Positions 1-11,924 of a stretch of 64,000 bases of DNA are shown here, one piece after another. Each line of letters starts with the position of its first letter. The first letter of the stretch is position 1. This DNA is from Chamaelirium japonicum (Eukaryota > Streptophyta > Magnoliopsida > Liliales > Melanthiaceae). The position numbers were made by a program, and so were the translations under genes. Below the pieces are notes generated by a model. It was not told the origin of the DNA, did not search any database, and saw only the letters and a program-made list of their open reading frames with translations. The DNA lies in contig OX393553.1 in assembly GCA_947650365.1 (NCBI GenBank), forward strand, positions 71,037,463 through 71,101,462, given 5' to 3'.

Positions 1-179
1 TCAAAAACCAACAGTCTTTCCATCTTTCTGTAAGCTGTGACTCTTTGATTCAGGTTTACAATTTCATTGGTTTTGGACACCTGGTTTTGGGTCAAGATCG
101 CGGTTCCACTTGGTCAAATTGATTTTGAAATGAGATATTGCGTGTGTTTGGGATCCAGTTTTGAAATGAGATATTGTGG

Positions 180-1020
180 GTTTGGGTAGGGTATGGGTAC
201 AGAAACTTTACCCGATTAACTTTCGGGTATGGGTATGGATAGCTCAGTACCCATACCCGAAATATCCGAAATCCAAAACCTAATTGTCCCTGTAATTTGT
301 GTATACTAGATAATGCAGTTCGACTCCAATCTCATTGCCATATATCAAAATTCTAACCGAACTCATATCCCTGCCCAAACGGATACCTAACTAAAACTAA
401 TGTATTAAAAAACCAAAAACGCTTCTTAACAGTGTATTGTGCTACCTTGGTTTTTCTTCTAAAGCAATTTCATATATGGAGAAAAAGAGACAAAAATTAT
501 ATCCAATTCATACATGAAACCCGAATTGATATGGGCCGGATATAGGGATGACAATGGATTGGGTTAGGGACGGGTTAGCCCTATCTTGAATTCGATCGTC
601 CCATTATATTTTATCCCGTCCTATACCTGTTCCAAACCCGCATCTCAATTAGCACTAGGAAGACCTGGTGCCCATCCCGCCCCGTTTATGCTTTGCTGTT
701 CGGGTCAGGCTCACAAAACAACCTATACGAATTCAATAAGAATTGGTGAATGATTTAGAATTCGATAAGTATTGTGACTATACATACTCTAGGAAAAATC
801 ATGCATTCGGTAAATACTAATTCATGAATACTTGGATAATCTTTTATAATTCAAAAATCAAATGCTTTACGAGCTTAATACTGGCGACTCGTGCGGAGTT
901 ATTCGGATAAGTTATATAATCGGGTCGGTTGGAGACGGATTGGAGTAAAACCCGAACCCGATCGGGTTTTAAACTTAAAAATCCCAAACTAGGGGTGCAA
1001 CCCCAACCCTAGTCGGGTAT
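180..1020. repeat. GGGT/ACCC-rich remnants, probably hAT-derived
   Basis: AT-rich intergenic DNA with blocks of GGGTATGGGTA and ACCCATACCC near 180-260 and GGGT-rich text at 545-720 and 900-1020. The string TAGGGATGACAATGG at about 552 resembles the usual start of plant hAT non-autonomous elements (TAGGGGTGGCAATGG type). I could not pair it with an opposite end or a target duplication. No coding potential is visible from 1 to 1000. Confidence 0.35.
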
Positions 1021-1175
1021 GGACCACGCCAGCCAGGATCCAGTTGGTTGACTCATTCCAAGCGGGGTTGGAAACAAAATCGTTCCCCCCTACCCCCCCT
1101 TCCCGCCCCTCTCTCTCAATTCCCAATAGCCACAAGTATCGAACCAACACTGTTTCTCCAACCGTTTCCAAACCC

Positions 1176-1182
1176 TATAAAT
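1176..1182 (+). promoter_or_regulatory. TATA box of the Cys-rich peptide gene
   Basis: TATAAAT lies 97 bases upstream of the chosen ATG at 1279. Between them is a CT/CCA-rich leader with about nine CAC/CCA triplets (1206-1233), a usual make-up for a plant 5' UTR. Transcription would be expected to begin around 1205-1215. Confidence 0.6.
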
Positions 1183-1278
1183 CCAGCCCTCCCCTCACCT
1201 ATCTTCACCACCACCACCACCACCACCACCACCCTCGACCAATTAACCTCCCCGATCGACACCGGCCGACGGCACGGA

Positions 1279-1551
1279 ATGGCGGCTTGCAGCAAGGCTC
1301 TCGCGGCGCTCTTGATCGCAGTCATGGTGGTCTCGGCGTCCGCCATCGGACCTCAGATTCCCTCACTTAAGGATCTGCTACCCAAAGGCTACGATAGGGA
1401 GGAACGCTTCTTCTGCCTCTGCATGCATGCGTGCGTGGCGGCGCATTACAGTACCAGGGATGGATGCGCTTGGAGCTGCAACGACGTGTGCACCCAATAT
1501 CGAAAGCCAGGCCAGCAAGGGCCGCACGATTTCTGCGGCATTCGTGCGTGA
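1279..1551 (+). CDS. small secreted cysteine-rich peptide
   Basis: A 90-residue protein. The start was chosen at ATG 1279 because a hydrophobic leader begins there (residues 5-22, ending A-S-A, a likely signal-peptidase site), and because a TATA box lies 97 bases upstream. The frame is open further upstream, but that part falls in the leader. The mature part has seven cysteines at residues 46, 48, 52, 63, 67, 71 and 86. They contain two C-x3-C pairs (48/52 and 67/71), a spacing reminiscent of alpha-hairpinin-type antimicrobial or protease-inhibitor peptides, though I cannot assign a family. An odd number of mature cysteines leaves one unpaired. GC-rich codons set it apart from the AT-rich surroundings. 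It probably acts in the apoplast, in defence or signalling; that is inference. No intron is needed. Confidence 0.7.
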   Translation: MAACSKALAALLIAVMVVSASAIGPQIPSLKDLLPKGYDREERFFCLCMHACVAAHYSTRDGCAWSCNDVCTQYRKPGQQGPHDFCGIRA

Positions 1552-1830
1552 TCGCCTCCCGTGATCTCGTAATGTTTTTTATGTTCTTCATGCTCGATCT
1601 GTCCGGTCGTACGTGTGTTGGCCTTTTTGCGATGCTGTGTTTGTGTGCATGTTATACGTACGTTACTACGTACTGCATGCTAGTCGCACGTGTACGTGTG
1701 TCGATGCTTCTTGTGTCTATCTTGTTGGATAGGAGAAGGATCCTATATTTTTATAATAATGACAATGGGACAGCGTGTATGATGCATGCATCTGTGCAAA
1801 GATTACAATGCTTAATTCGCTCCCGCAACA

Positions 1831-1984
1831 CAACAGGATGATGTGGCTATCACTGATTGAACCATATCCACTAGCTAGTAATGTCACGAGTGACATTTGA
1901 TATATGGGACATACGTACACGAACACTAGTGAACTTTCAAAATGTATATATGGTTCAATCAGTGATAACCACATCAGCGTGTTG
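1831..1984. mobile_element. 154-bp MITE with ~37-bp terminal inverted repeats
   Basis: The inner 28 bases at 1840-1867 and the reverse complement of 1948-1975 differ at one position. The match continues outward to CAACA at each end with two more mismatches. The centre is AT-rich and non-coding. The ends (GATGTGG...TGATTGAACCATA) resemble those of the MITEs at 15.4-16.6 kb (GCTGATGTGGCA...TGATTGGACC), so they may be one extended family. No clear target duplication was found. It abuts the 3' edge of the LINE fragment. Confidence 0.7.
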
Positions 1985-2374
1985 AAGCCCAGTGCTCCAG
2001 CACTCGTATCAACAACCTCCTGGACCAAAGCCAAATTATCAGTAATGTTGCGGACTTGGGCAAATGCGCTTTGTTGGTGAGAGATACATCTACTGAGTAA
2101 ATGTTTAATTCTGTTGGCTAAGATCTTCGAGATAATCTTGTAGAAGACATTACATAGACTGATGGGTCTAAAATCCGCAGACGTTTTTATAGCATCTTTC
2201 TTAGGAATAAGCGCAATCAGTGCATGATTAAATGAATGAGGGAGAGGCATAGCTCGAAAAGAATTTTGGATAGAAGCAACAACATCCACGCCGATGGTGT
2301 ACGTTCCAGCAACTTTTATAGAATCCTGCATCAACCCCGTCCGGGCCCGGGCTTTTCATAGCATCCATATTACG

Positions 2375-2952
2375 TCGGGCTGCAACTTGGGTGGGTTGAG
2401 GGGACAACCCATGCCTGACCCAAGAGGTTGAATTCGCTGCCCAAGCCCGACCCAACCCATGGTCGAGTTGAACTTCCTTAGCCTAAGCCCAACCTGTCGG
2501 GTTGACAAAGTTGTGCGGATGAATTGACCGGTTTCAACATGGTAGAGGAGAAATAATCATCATAGAACAGTTTCTTTGCAATTATACAATATGTAAATCA
2601 ATTATTTACATTCTTATACAGATGATGGTCCATCGTTAGATGGATAAATGCCCATCCAACAATGGCCATTAGAAGCAGGATAAATATATATCAAAGTTTC
2701 ACGACAGTGTGACCTCAACTTGGATTCAGCGGATGATCCAATAGATGGAATCTGATCGAACTTATTTAATATTATATTATATTAAATATTATTTACTAAA
2801 TGGCCTGATTTTGAGTTTGGTCGGGTTACCCGAAGCCTCTGCCCAAGCCCAACCCGAAGTAAGGTCGGTTTGAGATTTTCCAACCCAAGCCCACCGAAAT
2901 TCGAATTGGTCTCGGGTTGGGTTCAAGTTGGTCCGCCCAAGTTGCAGCCCTA
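2375..2952. mobile_element. 578-bp hAT-type non-autonomous element nested in LINE
   Basis: The ends are perfect 15-bp inverted repeats, GGGCTGCAACTTGGG at 2377 and its complement ending at 2950. Internal DNA is GGGT/ACCC-rich at both ends with an AT-rich centre, typical of plant hAT MITEs. Flanking octamers ATATTACG (2367-2374) and ATACTACT (2953-2960) match at 6 of 8 positions, an aged 8-bp duplication. LINE coding sequence ends at the left edge and resumes at the right edge, which supports the boundaries. Confidence 0.82.
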
Positions 2953-3106
2953 ATACTACTACGAAGAACCAACTCCACCTCCTCATAGGTAGGAATAGTG
3001 CACGTAGCGGATGCCTATTCCTCAAGAATCAAGTGGGGTATATCGAAGTCCAGCGGGTTACAGGAGGGAGGAGAGGATGTAGTGAAGATATCAGTAATAT
3101 AATTAA

Positions 3107-3340
3107 GGGTTATTTTGACTTTGCCCCCCAAATCTTGCCTTAAATTAGACTTTACCCCCCATATTTTTATTAATTAGATTTTACCCCCCAAATCTAACTG
3201 TTCCGTCAGCTCACCATCTAAGAGAAAGGGTGACCTGACGGAAAGAAATAAAGTTTTGGTGGGTAAAGTCTAATTAATGAAAAGATGGGGGGTAAAGTCT
3301 AATTCCATGCAAATTTTGGGGGCCAAAGTCAAAATAACCC
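3107..3340. mobile_element. 234-bp foldback MITE nested in LINE
   Basis: Arms of about 80 bases are imperfect inverted copies: GGGTTATTTTGACTTTG at 3107 matches the reverse complement of the right end at 3340, and the string AGACTTTACCCCCC recurs in both arms. The centre holds a short inverted repeat around CTGTTCCGTCAG. LINE coding sequence continues on both sides. The flanks are AT-rich, so the target duplication is unclear. Confidence 0.75.
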
Positions 3341-4142
3341 AATAATTTAATAAAGCAATCCCTTATCGCCTCTTTATCTGTGATCCATTATCCATCAGGG
3401 TTTTTGAGCAATGAAATAGTATTTTTTTGTTTCCGAATCGAGTAGGCCAAATGGAAGAACCTAGTGTTTCGATCTCAATACTGAATCTAGTGAACGTTGT
3501 TTCCACAAGATCTCCTCTTTAGAAAGGAGGTCTTCAATCATGGCCTGGTATTCTCATTCCAATCGGAGGTTCTCCCCAGAAGGAGAGCGGCATTGGATGC
3601 GGTCAAGGATATCACGATTAGTAGCGATGAGATTCGGGAGGTTCTTGAAATTCTTGTTATGCCACTTCATCAGCTAAGTTTTGACTCTGCTCGGCTTGTT
3701 TGTTACATCGTTAGTATCAAGCAATTTGCTGTAATTGTTCCACGACTTCTTGACCACCTCTTTAAATTCCGAATTTTCCATCCAAAATTATTCAAAATTT
3801 AAAGGATAATCAACAGGTTCGTACCCACATTTTATTCTTCTATCAAAAAAAAAAAAAAAGTGGGTACGTACGAGCATGTTGATTATTTTCCCGGCCAGGT
3901 GAAGGCTGGGCCTTTGAAGCCCAGATTCATAAGGCCCAAATTGTTAACAAAATTGGGAAGGTATTAAGGGTCTGAGAGGCAACCAAGGTGCCCATAGTTC
4001 GAAGGACACGATGGGGATTTGTGTCCTTATCTCCCACAAATTAAGCAAAACTGTGGATGTCTTCCATGATGGTGGACTTCAAGAAGGAGGGAGGGTTAGG
4101 CAGCTCCCGACCAGTTATATTAAGCTAGAAAATCAGGTTATA

Positions 4143-4690
4143 CACTACAGCATATCAGGCCTTTTCCGGCGGCCATAATTGGCCGGATTAATGTTTTAAC
4201 GGGGGCTTGGCAGCCGGTTATAGTCGCCGCATATAGCCCCGTCGCAAAAACCATGCCGCCGGAAATGTGGCCTTTAAACGGGGGACAGGACCGCCGGATT
4301 TTCCTGATGTTAAACGGGCGCTGGCCGCCGGATTTGCCACATGTTTAACGGGGGCTGGTCACCGGATTTGCTACAGGTATTACGGGGACTGGCCGCCGGA
4401 TTTGTATTCCGGATTAATGCTACAGGCCGCCGGATTTGCTACAGGCCGTCGGATTTGCTACAGGCCGTCGGATTAGTGCTACAGGCCTTCGGATTTGCTA
4501 CAGGCCGCCGGATTAATGCTACAGGCCGCCGGATTAATGCTACAGGCCGTCGGATTTGCTACAGGCCGCCGGATTAGCTACATGTTTAACGGGGGCTTAA
4601 GGCCACCGGATTTGCTTCAGGCCACCGTTAACCACCACTAGTTTAACGGGGGCTTCAGGCCGCCATTAACCACAACTTGAACCGGATTAA
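4143..4690. repeat. CACTA left terminus and subterminal repeats
   Basis: After CACTACAG, the unit GCTACAGGCCGCCGGATT recurs with small changes about a dozen times between 4260 and 4600, mixed with GTTTAACGGGGGCT. Such arrays are the binding sites of TNPA-type proteins in known CACTA elements. They are GC-rich against AT-rich neighbours. Small open frames here are repeat artefacts. Confidence 0.75.
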
Positions 4691-5140
4691 CGAAAACCAG
4701 TGTGATTTTTTTATTTCTGTTAATTAACCAGAGAATTAATGAAATAAAACCCAACAATCAACATGTAATTAACCAGAGAATTAATGAATCTTTATCTGAC
4801 CAACAACAAGAACATGCAAGACTAATGAATCTTTATCTGACCAACAACAGGAACAAGCAGGACTAATGATTCCTTATCTGACCAACAACGTACAAAAACA
4901 TCGGACATAAATATCGGACACCGAAAGAAACAACTTAGATGAACGTTGTAGATTCTTTATCCGACCAACACCGAAACAAAGAATCTTTATCTGACCAACA
5001 AAAAGAACAAGCAAGACTAATGAATCTTTATCTGACCAACAACAAGAACAAGCAGGACTAATGATTCTTTATCCGACCAACAACGTACAAAAACATCGGA
5101 CATAAATATCGGACACCAACAACATTGGACGGTAGCTCCT
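4690..5140. repeat. irregular tandem repeats inside CACTA
   Basis: The unit TGAATCTTTATCTGACCAAC followed by AACAAGAACAAGCAGGACTAA recurs about six times. A larger block ending CATCGGACATAAATATCGG occurs twice (about 4890-4925 and 5090-5120), a segmental duplication inside the array. No coding potential. Confidence 0.7.
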
Positions 5141-6750
5141 CGATTACCACGTTGTACAACTTATCAGAAACATTGGACGGCAGCTCTTCATCAGTAAACT
5201 TCTCGCTCTTCAGTAAGCTTCTTCTGCATCTCCTCTACCTGTAGTAACATAAAGAAGTCAAAGATATGGTTACAAATTTTTTTTTTTTGGATAAGATATG
5301 ATATATATAATAACTAAACTTAAAAGGCTCAAAACTAGAAAAGAAATAAAAAAGAATGGGATCCCCAAAATTATATCATAAGAAGCAAATTCTAGAGGAG
5401 ATTCTATTTGTAACTTTCACATACTGTCATGGTAAGATGTGGGTTAAATTGGTTGATAATCAATGTACTGACATAGTTAATTGATCAATTCAGTAATCCC
5501 ATGGACATCTAGTATTACAAGTTGCAGAACTTATAATAATGTGGAAACACTTCTCAAAATGTGTGCATGGAAATACTCGAGCATAGTTCTAGTCTTTCAG
5601 AAATTAGAAATATTGCAGGAATTCCAAAAACACAAATGAGACACAAGACAATTGAAAAAAAAAACTGAGATGCTGGAAATGTATAAGGTTGAGAAATGAC
5701 AGATCACATATTAGCATTTCCAATTTCATGTCTTCATACATTGAAGAAATATCAGTCTATCACTTGAAAACTGTCTGAAGTATGTCACACACATTTTACA
5801 TTTTTGGAGCAACTTGTGAAATGACACTTCATTAAAATAATTTTGCAAGCTATATATGGAGCCACGTCTTGGCTGATGATGTAGAAAATAAAACAGTTTG
5901 GAAAAGGGATCGAAAACTCATATAGTAACTAGTGAGAAGTGAAGGATATTCTTAGGTAAAAAAACGTTGCCAATGTACATAGCAAATAAAATTGTTGAAA
6001 TAGAATGCCACTACCACTATGGTTTTGTCCGAAACAATGTCGCAATCATCACACAATTTTGTGAAAAAACAACTGAGGCCCTATTACTATCAGTACCACT
6101 GCTAATATCCTGTAACCACATACTGAGACACAGAACTTGGAATGCACAGCATTATGAGTTCTTATCAGGGCTACATGTATATGAACAGTTGCAGAGTTCT
6201 TTTTTACTTGTAAATTGTCCTTCAATAGTAGTGGGATTGTTTTGATCATGAATGGCCAGCATCGAAGAAGATTAGCTCAGAATACACACCTAAAAAGAGA
6301 TTCAATGTATCGTATCCACATACATTGACATAACATTATAAAAATAGAAGCGACAGTTCTACACTCTTTACCTCATCCCGGTCAAAATTGTATATACAAA
6401 AGTTTATTTTTTCGAAACAAATACCTCTACGGAGTCAAACCTTTTAACAATGTAATCATGTCAAACTATTGGTGTCCCAATTTTTTCGAAACAAAAACCT
6501 CTACGGAGTCATACCTTTTATGTTACTAAAACCCACATCAAGTAGGAACTGATAGTAGGTTAGAATCTATAAAGCAAATCCCAAACTTTTTCGATAAAAA
6601 CATAAAGGAAACCTACCCCAAAAAAAAACATACAGGAATAAATGGAAAGACATATATAAAGACATATTTATATTAGAAAGCAAAACGCACTGGCAAATGT
6701 ACTAGAAAAAATATTCGAAACCGATTAGGTAAAATTTGAAATTTATTACC
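5140..6750. other. AT-rich 3' region of the CACTA element
   Basis: It lies between the last recognisable TNPA exon and the subterminal repeats. Apart from poly(T)/poly(A) runs and a repeated phrase CTACGGAGTCAAACCTTT / CTACGGAGTCATACCTTT (about 6428 and 6502), I see nothing coding. It may hold 3' UTR or intron sequence. Confidence 0.4.
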
Positions 6751-6756
6751 TAAATC

Positions 6757-8704
6757 ATTCATGTCGTGGGGGTTCAAAGATGTCTGCATGGGTAGGACGT
6801 GGAGCACGTGGTGCTGGAGGCCAAAAACCACCATGTAGCATCTGTGTGAAGGTCGGTTGTTGGTATGGAAGCTAAGAGCTTGACATTTGTGAAGACATGG
6901 ATGCAAATGTATCCTACATGATCAAATTACAAAAGTTTATTTTTTATCAAATGTTAGAAATAATTTTAACATTTACATTCCACTAAACGTACCCGATGTA
7001 ACATCTGGCTAAGCGCCTGAAAGTTTGTACGTAATCCATTAATGGCTTCATTCAACTGCAGGTTCTCGTCTACCAAGCGCTCATACTTTGATATGAACTT
7101 GTCGTGCTCTGACTTGAGTTCCTCGTACTTTGAATGGAGCTGCTCATGCTCTGATTGAAGCTGCTTGTGCTCTAATTGAAGCTGTTCCTGTTCGGAATGA
7201 AGAGTGGTTATTTACTCTTGCATCTCTTGTTGCAAAGGATGCTCAAAGCTGAAGTATTCCCGACGTTTGATGCCCATCCCCTGGCCCCGTATGTGTCCTC
7301 GACTCTCTGGACCAAGGACTTCCTGAAATATTGCATCCTCGTCTACAGTCCTAGAGTTCTGTCTAGATTGCTCCATCAGCTGATCCATCCAACTCTGCAA
7401 TGCATGAGAGATGAATAAATAATGTTTTATACACTTGAAGACAACAAGAATATAAATTGAAGCCATCGATAACTATTATCAGAAAAACTTACTGTGATCT
7501 GCTGGGTGTGCGAGTTCGCGGAGGTCCCGTCTTCCTTAACATGGGTGCGATCCCACAACTCCTTTCGGTTTGGGTCCCAACCCAAATCTATTCGCTGCAA
7601 ATAACAAGAAGACTATTCAATTATAATATACTAAAAATTATCACAAATTCTAAAATTAATACATATATACCAAGTCATCTCTCCTCTGTGCGAAACTCGT
7701 CCGCCCAGATATATTGTGACCTTCTGATGTACACGATTTTCCGTGTTTCTGTCACATGTTTTCTAAAAAAATAGAATGTTACGTATTATAATAGTGAATA
7801 CATGTAATTATTGCATTACAAAATAACTTAATTCATTACTTACCCTCCACCATGGCTGCGAGAAAATATCCTCACAAATCTTGGTCCAAGTAACATTATC
7901 CAAACCACGGGGAATGTGAAGGATCGCCTCTTGATGTGTATATGACTCGTAGAAATCCCTATACAACTTCGACCTAGTATCATTCCAGGTCTTCCTACAG
8001 TTGTCTTTCAAAATGGAAGCCAGATCCCCCGCGAAATCAATATCAAAATATTCCTGATAATATTAAGAAATAACAATAAGTATACATTGTAAATTATACA
8101 TGCAGTTTGGGAAAATTTAATCTTACCCTAGCAGTCGTCGCCATATCAACCCATTTTGAATGTTGGAAGTTGTCAAAATTTCGCTGCCAAAAGGGAAAGT
8201 TATTTTGGTCCTTCACCCACACACCGATCTTTGTGATGAATTTATTCCGATTCGGACCCACAGGTCTTCCGTTATTAATTCTTATCGGAAGTCTGTCTGC
8301 CGCATTAGTTGGTCTAGGGATACCCTTTGCATCGCCCCTTGGTCTCTTTAGGTTAGAAGAAGATGATCCTATATGAAAAATAACAATAAAATTAGTATAC
8401 GGTCATCTGTAATATAATATAAAAATAACAATTTGTCTTAAAATGATAAAACTTCAACATACCTCTAATAGAGGATACTATAAGATGTATTGGCTGGAAC
8501 ATTGGTATCAAACGACTCCTGTGTCTCTGCGTCCTCCAAACTCGGATGATCATGTATAGGAGGATCCAATATAGGAGAATCCCGTGTCGGACCATCCAAT
8601 ATAGGAGGATCACGTGTTGGAGGATCCAATATAGGAGAATCTGTTATACGAGTACCCCCCTCCACCCCCACTCTCTCATGCCGATGCCACCTACCACGAA
8701 GCAT
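6757..8704 (-). pseudogene. TNPA-like gene of CACTA element (Transposase_24 / Ptta type), multi-exon
   Basis: Exon-like blocks on the minus strand: a proline/aspartate-rich N-terminal block from ATG 8704; 8368-8127 (VGPNRNKF...WVKD, GTAAGA donor); 8053-7844 (70 codons, ends QPWWR at a GTAAGT donor); 7762-7671; about 7600-7497 (RIDLGWDPNRKELWDRTH); 7400-7200; a coiled-coil block 7205-7000 rich in EQHEQLQ/SEHEQL repeats; and a proline-rich block 6920-6757. Order and motifs match plant TNPA-like proteins that bind subterminal repeats. One join (7671 to 7600) does not keep frame with the best splice sites, and the first and last blocks each hold one stop, so I call it broken. Splice limits are read by eye. 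Confidence 0.65.
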
Positions 8705-9036
8705 TTATAGAATAAAGGTACTACCTGTTACATGGAATAATAAGGGACATATAAGAGTAAAGATGAAAACAAATTTATGTAAAAATAAGCAAGTGCAAAC
8801 CATGCTTTGTTTAGGAATAAAGATGAAAGCCATGCTTTGTTTAGCAATTACAGATTGCTAGTCAAAATGCATGAACACCAACCAAGAACACCAAGCTAGA
8901 ACACCAAACAATTAGTGTTAAGCAAAAAACAACAATAGCTATAATCTGATTTAATAGCATGAACACCAAGCAAGAAACAACAATTTTAGGAGTGGACCGC
9001 ATATATGAGCAGGAAATTCAATATATTTAATTTAAT

Positions 9037-9064
9037 GGATGATGCCCTCATGAGGGCATCATCC
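9037..9064. repeat. 28-bp perfect palindrome
   Basis: GGATGATGCCCTCA is followed directly by its exact reverse complement. It lies in the spacer between the two CACTA genes, 23 bases before a larger foldback. Confidence 0.8.
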
Positions 9065-9087
9065 AACAATTTTAATGGAAACAACAA

Positions 9088-9203
9088 TTTTCAGCATCGA
9101 TATTCAATCACAGCATTTTAGCATTTTGGAAGCTATGAGACCTGATCAGGTCTCATAACTTCCAAAATGCTGAAATGCTGTGATTGAATATCAATGCTGA
9201 AAA
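9088..9203. repeat. 116-bp near-perfect foldback between CACTA genes
   Basis: Arms of about 57 bases meet at CCTGATCAGG with no loop. Only a handful of positions differ between arms (for example AGCATCGATATT versus AGCATTGATATT). Short AGCATTTCAGCA-type repeats continue to about 9270. It could be a very short insertion or a hairpin-forming transcript between TNPD and TNPA. Confidence 0.75.
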
Positions 9204-9706
9204 TGCTGTGACTGAATTTCAGCATTTACTTAAGCATTTCAGCACTTCAGCATTTCAGCATTTCAACATACGCTGTGACTGAAAATGTAATATGATACGT
9301 TTGTGTGCGAGTGTCTCCAATTAACACTTTTTTATGACATTCGGGCATAAACAAAGGAATAATATTTGATAATTGATATAGAAAGAGGAAAAGAAGAATT
9401 GGAAGAAAATGATCCCTTAATGGGGGTTGACCATGTTATTACCTTCAAGGTATTCAATTTTCTCAAAATCTTTAATGCAGGTTATTTTAAGAGATTAGTG
9501 AAAAATTTATTCTATGTAGGAAGCTCACTAAACAATTTGAAAACCTTGCCCATATTCATAGGGATAGGCCCCAAGCTACCTAATCATACAATTTAATCAT
9601 ACTAGAAAGTTAAAATAGGTAAAACTTATCTTAACTAACAAGCAATATGCCATCTATATAGGGTTTGCATTATGAATTTAGACACGATCCAATAAAATGA
9701 CTCACC

Positions 9707-11924
9707 TCTCAATAAAATACATCCATCTGTATTGAACTGGTCCACCAAGCTTAGCCTCTGATGCTAGATGAATAGGAAGGTGCATCATAATAACGAATAA
9801 TGCTGGCGGAAATATTCTCTCGAGCTTGCAAAGAGTCAGAGCTATTTGGTTCTCAAGTTTTTCAAGGATGTCTAATCGCAATGCTTTCGAGCATAACTCC
9901 TTACAGAAAATGCAAAGTTCAATTATGGCTTCAGATATGTTTTCTGGCATAAGGTCAAGTACTGCAATAGGCATGAGTTGTTGTAATAGCACATGACAAT
10001 CATGACTCTTTAGACCCGAAACCTTCTGTTCGTCAAACTTGACAGAACGGGATATGTTTGATGAATAGCCGTCCGAAAATCTTATGTCCATGACAAACTG
10101 ACAAAAGGCATGCTTCTCCTTTGCATTCATCGTATAGCATGCAACTGACACTTTATACTCATCCCCAGATTTTATTGGGTGCAGATTTTTCCTAACGCCC
10201 ATATCTTCCAGGTCAAAACGAGCGTTTAAATTATCCTTTGTTTTATCTGCTATGTTCATCAGTGTTCCGAGGATAATTTCACACACATTCTTCTCTATAT
10301 GCATAACGTCGAGGTTGTGCCGCAACAAATTGCTGCTCCAATATGGCAATTCGAAAAAAATACTTTTCTTCGTCCACCCTAAGTATTTTTCTCTAGATGT
10401 CCCTTTCCTTTTCTTCCCTGGTATTTTTCCGAATGTCACATGCGGAAGGTGTTGTAACTGCTGTAATACATCGACACCAGACAACTTTTTCGGTGGAGGT
10501 CTTCTACCTGGATTGCCGTCAAATTATTTTTTCAACAAGCGCCACCTATGATTAATTGGTAGGAATCTACGATGACCCAAGTAACATTGTTTTCTACTAC
10601 TTTTTAGTTGTCGTGACGTAGTTTCCTCGTTACATACCGGGTAAGCCATCTTACCCTTGGTGCTCCATCCGGATAGATTACCATATGCTGGGAAGTCATT
10701 AATTGTCCACATCAAAGCGGCACGCAATCGAAAGTTGTTCCCAATGTATGCATCATATGTTTCAATGCCGATTTCCCACATATCCTTTAGCTCGTCAACT
10801 AAAGGCTGCATATATACATCAATTTCATTTCCAGGAGCACGAGGACCAGGAATAATCATAGACAATATAAAATTAGTCTGTTTCATGCACACCCACGGTG
10901 GTAAATTATAAGGAATGAGGACGACCGGACATATGCTGTAAGAAACACTCATGTTCCCAAATGGATTTATCCCGTCACTTGCTAGACCAAGTCTAACGTT
11001 TCGTGAATCAGAAGCAAACTGCTTATGAAGTTGATCAAAATTCTTCCATGCCTCTGAGTCTGCTGGATGCCTCATTACACCATCATCAACACGTTGTTCC
11101 TTTTGCCATCGCATATCTTCAGCTGTCTTTTCTGACATAAATAGTCATTGCAGTCTCGGTTTCAATGGAAAATAACGTAGGGATTTGTCTGCGATTTTTT
11201 TACCATTCTCTTTCCATCTGCATTGACCATATGTTGAACAATGGGTCTTTGAGGCATTATCCTTCCAGTACAGTATGCAATCATTTTTGCATGCATCAAT
11301 TTTAATGTAATCAAGGCCAAGGTCACGGATAATCTTCTGACACTGGTTGTAATCAGAAGGCAGTGTGTGACCATCAGGGAGAGCATCGGTAAGCAGCTCA
11401 AGCAGCATCTTAAAAGATTTAATGCTCCAACCATTTAGACATTTTATGTGTAGTAGTTTAACGATGAATGACAATGTCATGAATTTATTACAACCAGGGT
11501 ATAGCTTCTGAGATGCATTATTAATAATTCTTGTATACCTATCTGTATCCGCATCAATCCGATCTTCACCATGTACAGCGGGTTCATCGTCCATGTCATC
11601 TTCAAATATACTTGGCAATCCTAAAGCAGCATCTATTAACCCATGCATATCATCTATTTCTGTTTCAGTTTTAGTAGATTTTTGAGGTGGAACATAAGTT
11701 TCCTCTGGCATCTTCCATGTTCTATAACCTGGTTCTATACCAAATTGAAATAAATCAGCAATTACATCATCCTGTGATTGATATTGGACAGTTCTGTGGC
11801 GTTTACAAGGACAACAAATCATATCCCTAAGTGTTTCTCTGCTAAATAGATAGTTGACAAAATAATTGACCCCATTCCTATAATCCGCACTGGCTCTATT
11901 ACTGTCAACCCAACTCATATCCAT
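9707..11924 (-). pseudogene. TNPD-like transposase of CACTA element, with stops
   Basis: The start at 11924 gives MDMSWVDSNR, the usual opening of the transposase-associated domain, followed by a CPC-type cysteine motif. Further on are ASQKLYPGCNKFMTLSFIVKL, GLASDGINPFGNMS and WTINDFPAYGNLSGW, hallmark blocks of the CACTA transposase domain (Transposase_21). Two in-frame stops break it: TGA at about 11145 where the family has Arg (CGA), and TAA at about 10524. The frame ends ...YFIER at a good splice donor (GAGAG/GTGAGT at 9707). I find no following exon for the expected C-terminal part, so the gene is also truncated. Confidence 0.8.

Larger units (their letters stand above)
1985..3835 (-). 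pseudogene. LINE (L1-type) ORF2 remnant, broken
   Basis: Read on the minus strand from about 3835 down, the pieces follow the order of a plant L1 ORF2: the linker between endonuclease and reverse transcriptase (EEILWKQRS near 3500), the IPTYEEVELVL block next to 2960, KSPGPDG near 2350, and the RT palm entry (ALIALIPKKD, FRPISLCNVFYKIISK) at 2100-2230. Several stops and frameshifts are present. It is interrupted by a hAT element (2375-2952) and a foldback MITE (3107-3340), and the LINE text resumes on the far side of each. The catalytic YADD region and the 3' end are missing beyond about 1985. Non-functional. Confidence 0.8.

Noticed and set aside
3801-3886. Inverted repeat GATAATCAACAGG...GTACCCAC around an A-run as a MITE
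   Set aside because: Only about 28 bases per arm with gaps and no target duplication; it may be chance or a remnant of the LINE edge.
9366-9596. Missing C-terminal exon of TNPD
   Set aside because: No frame on the minus strand between 8.7 and 9.7 kb shows the expected TNPD continuation.
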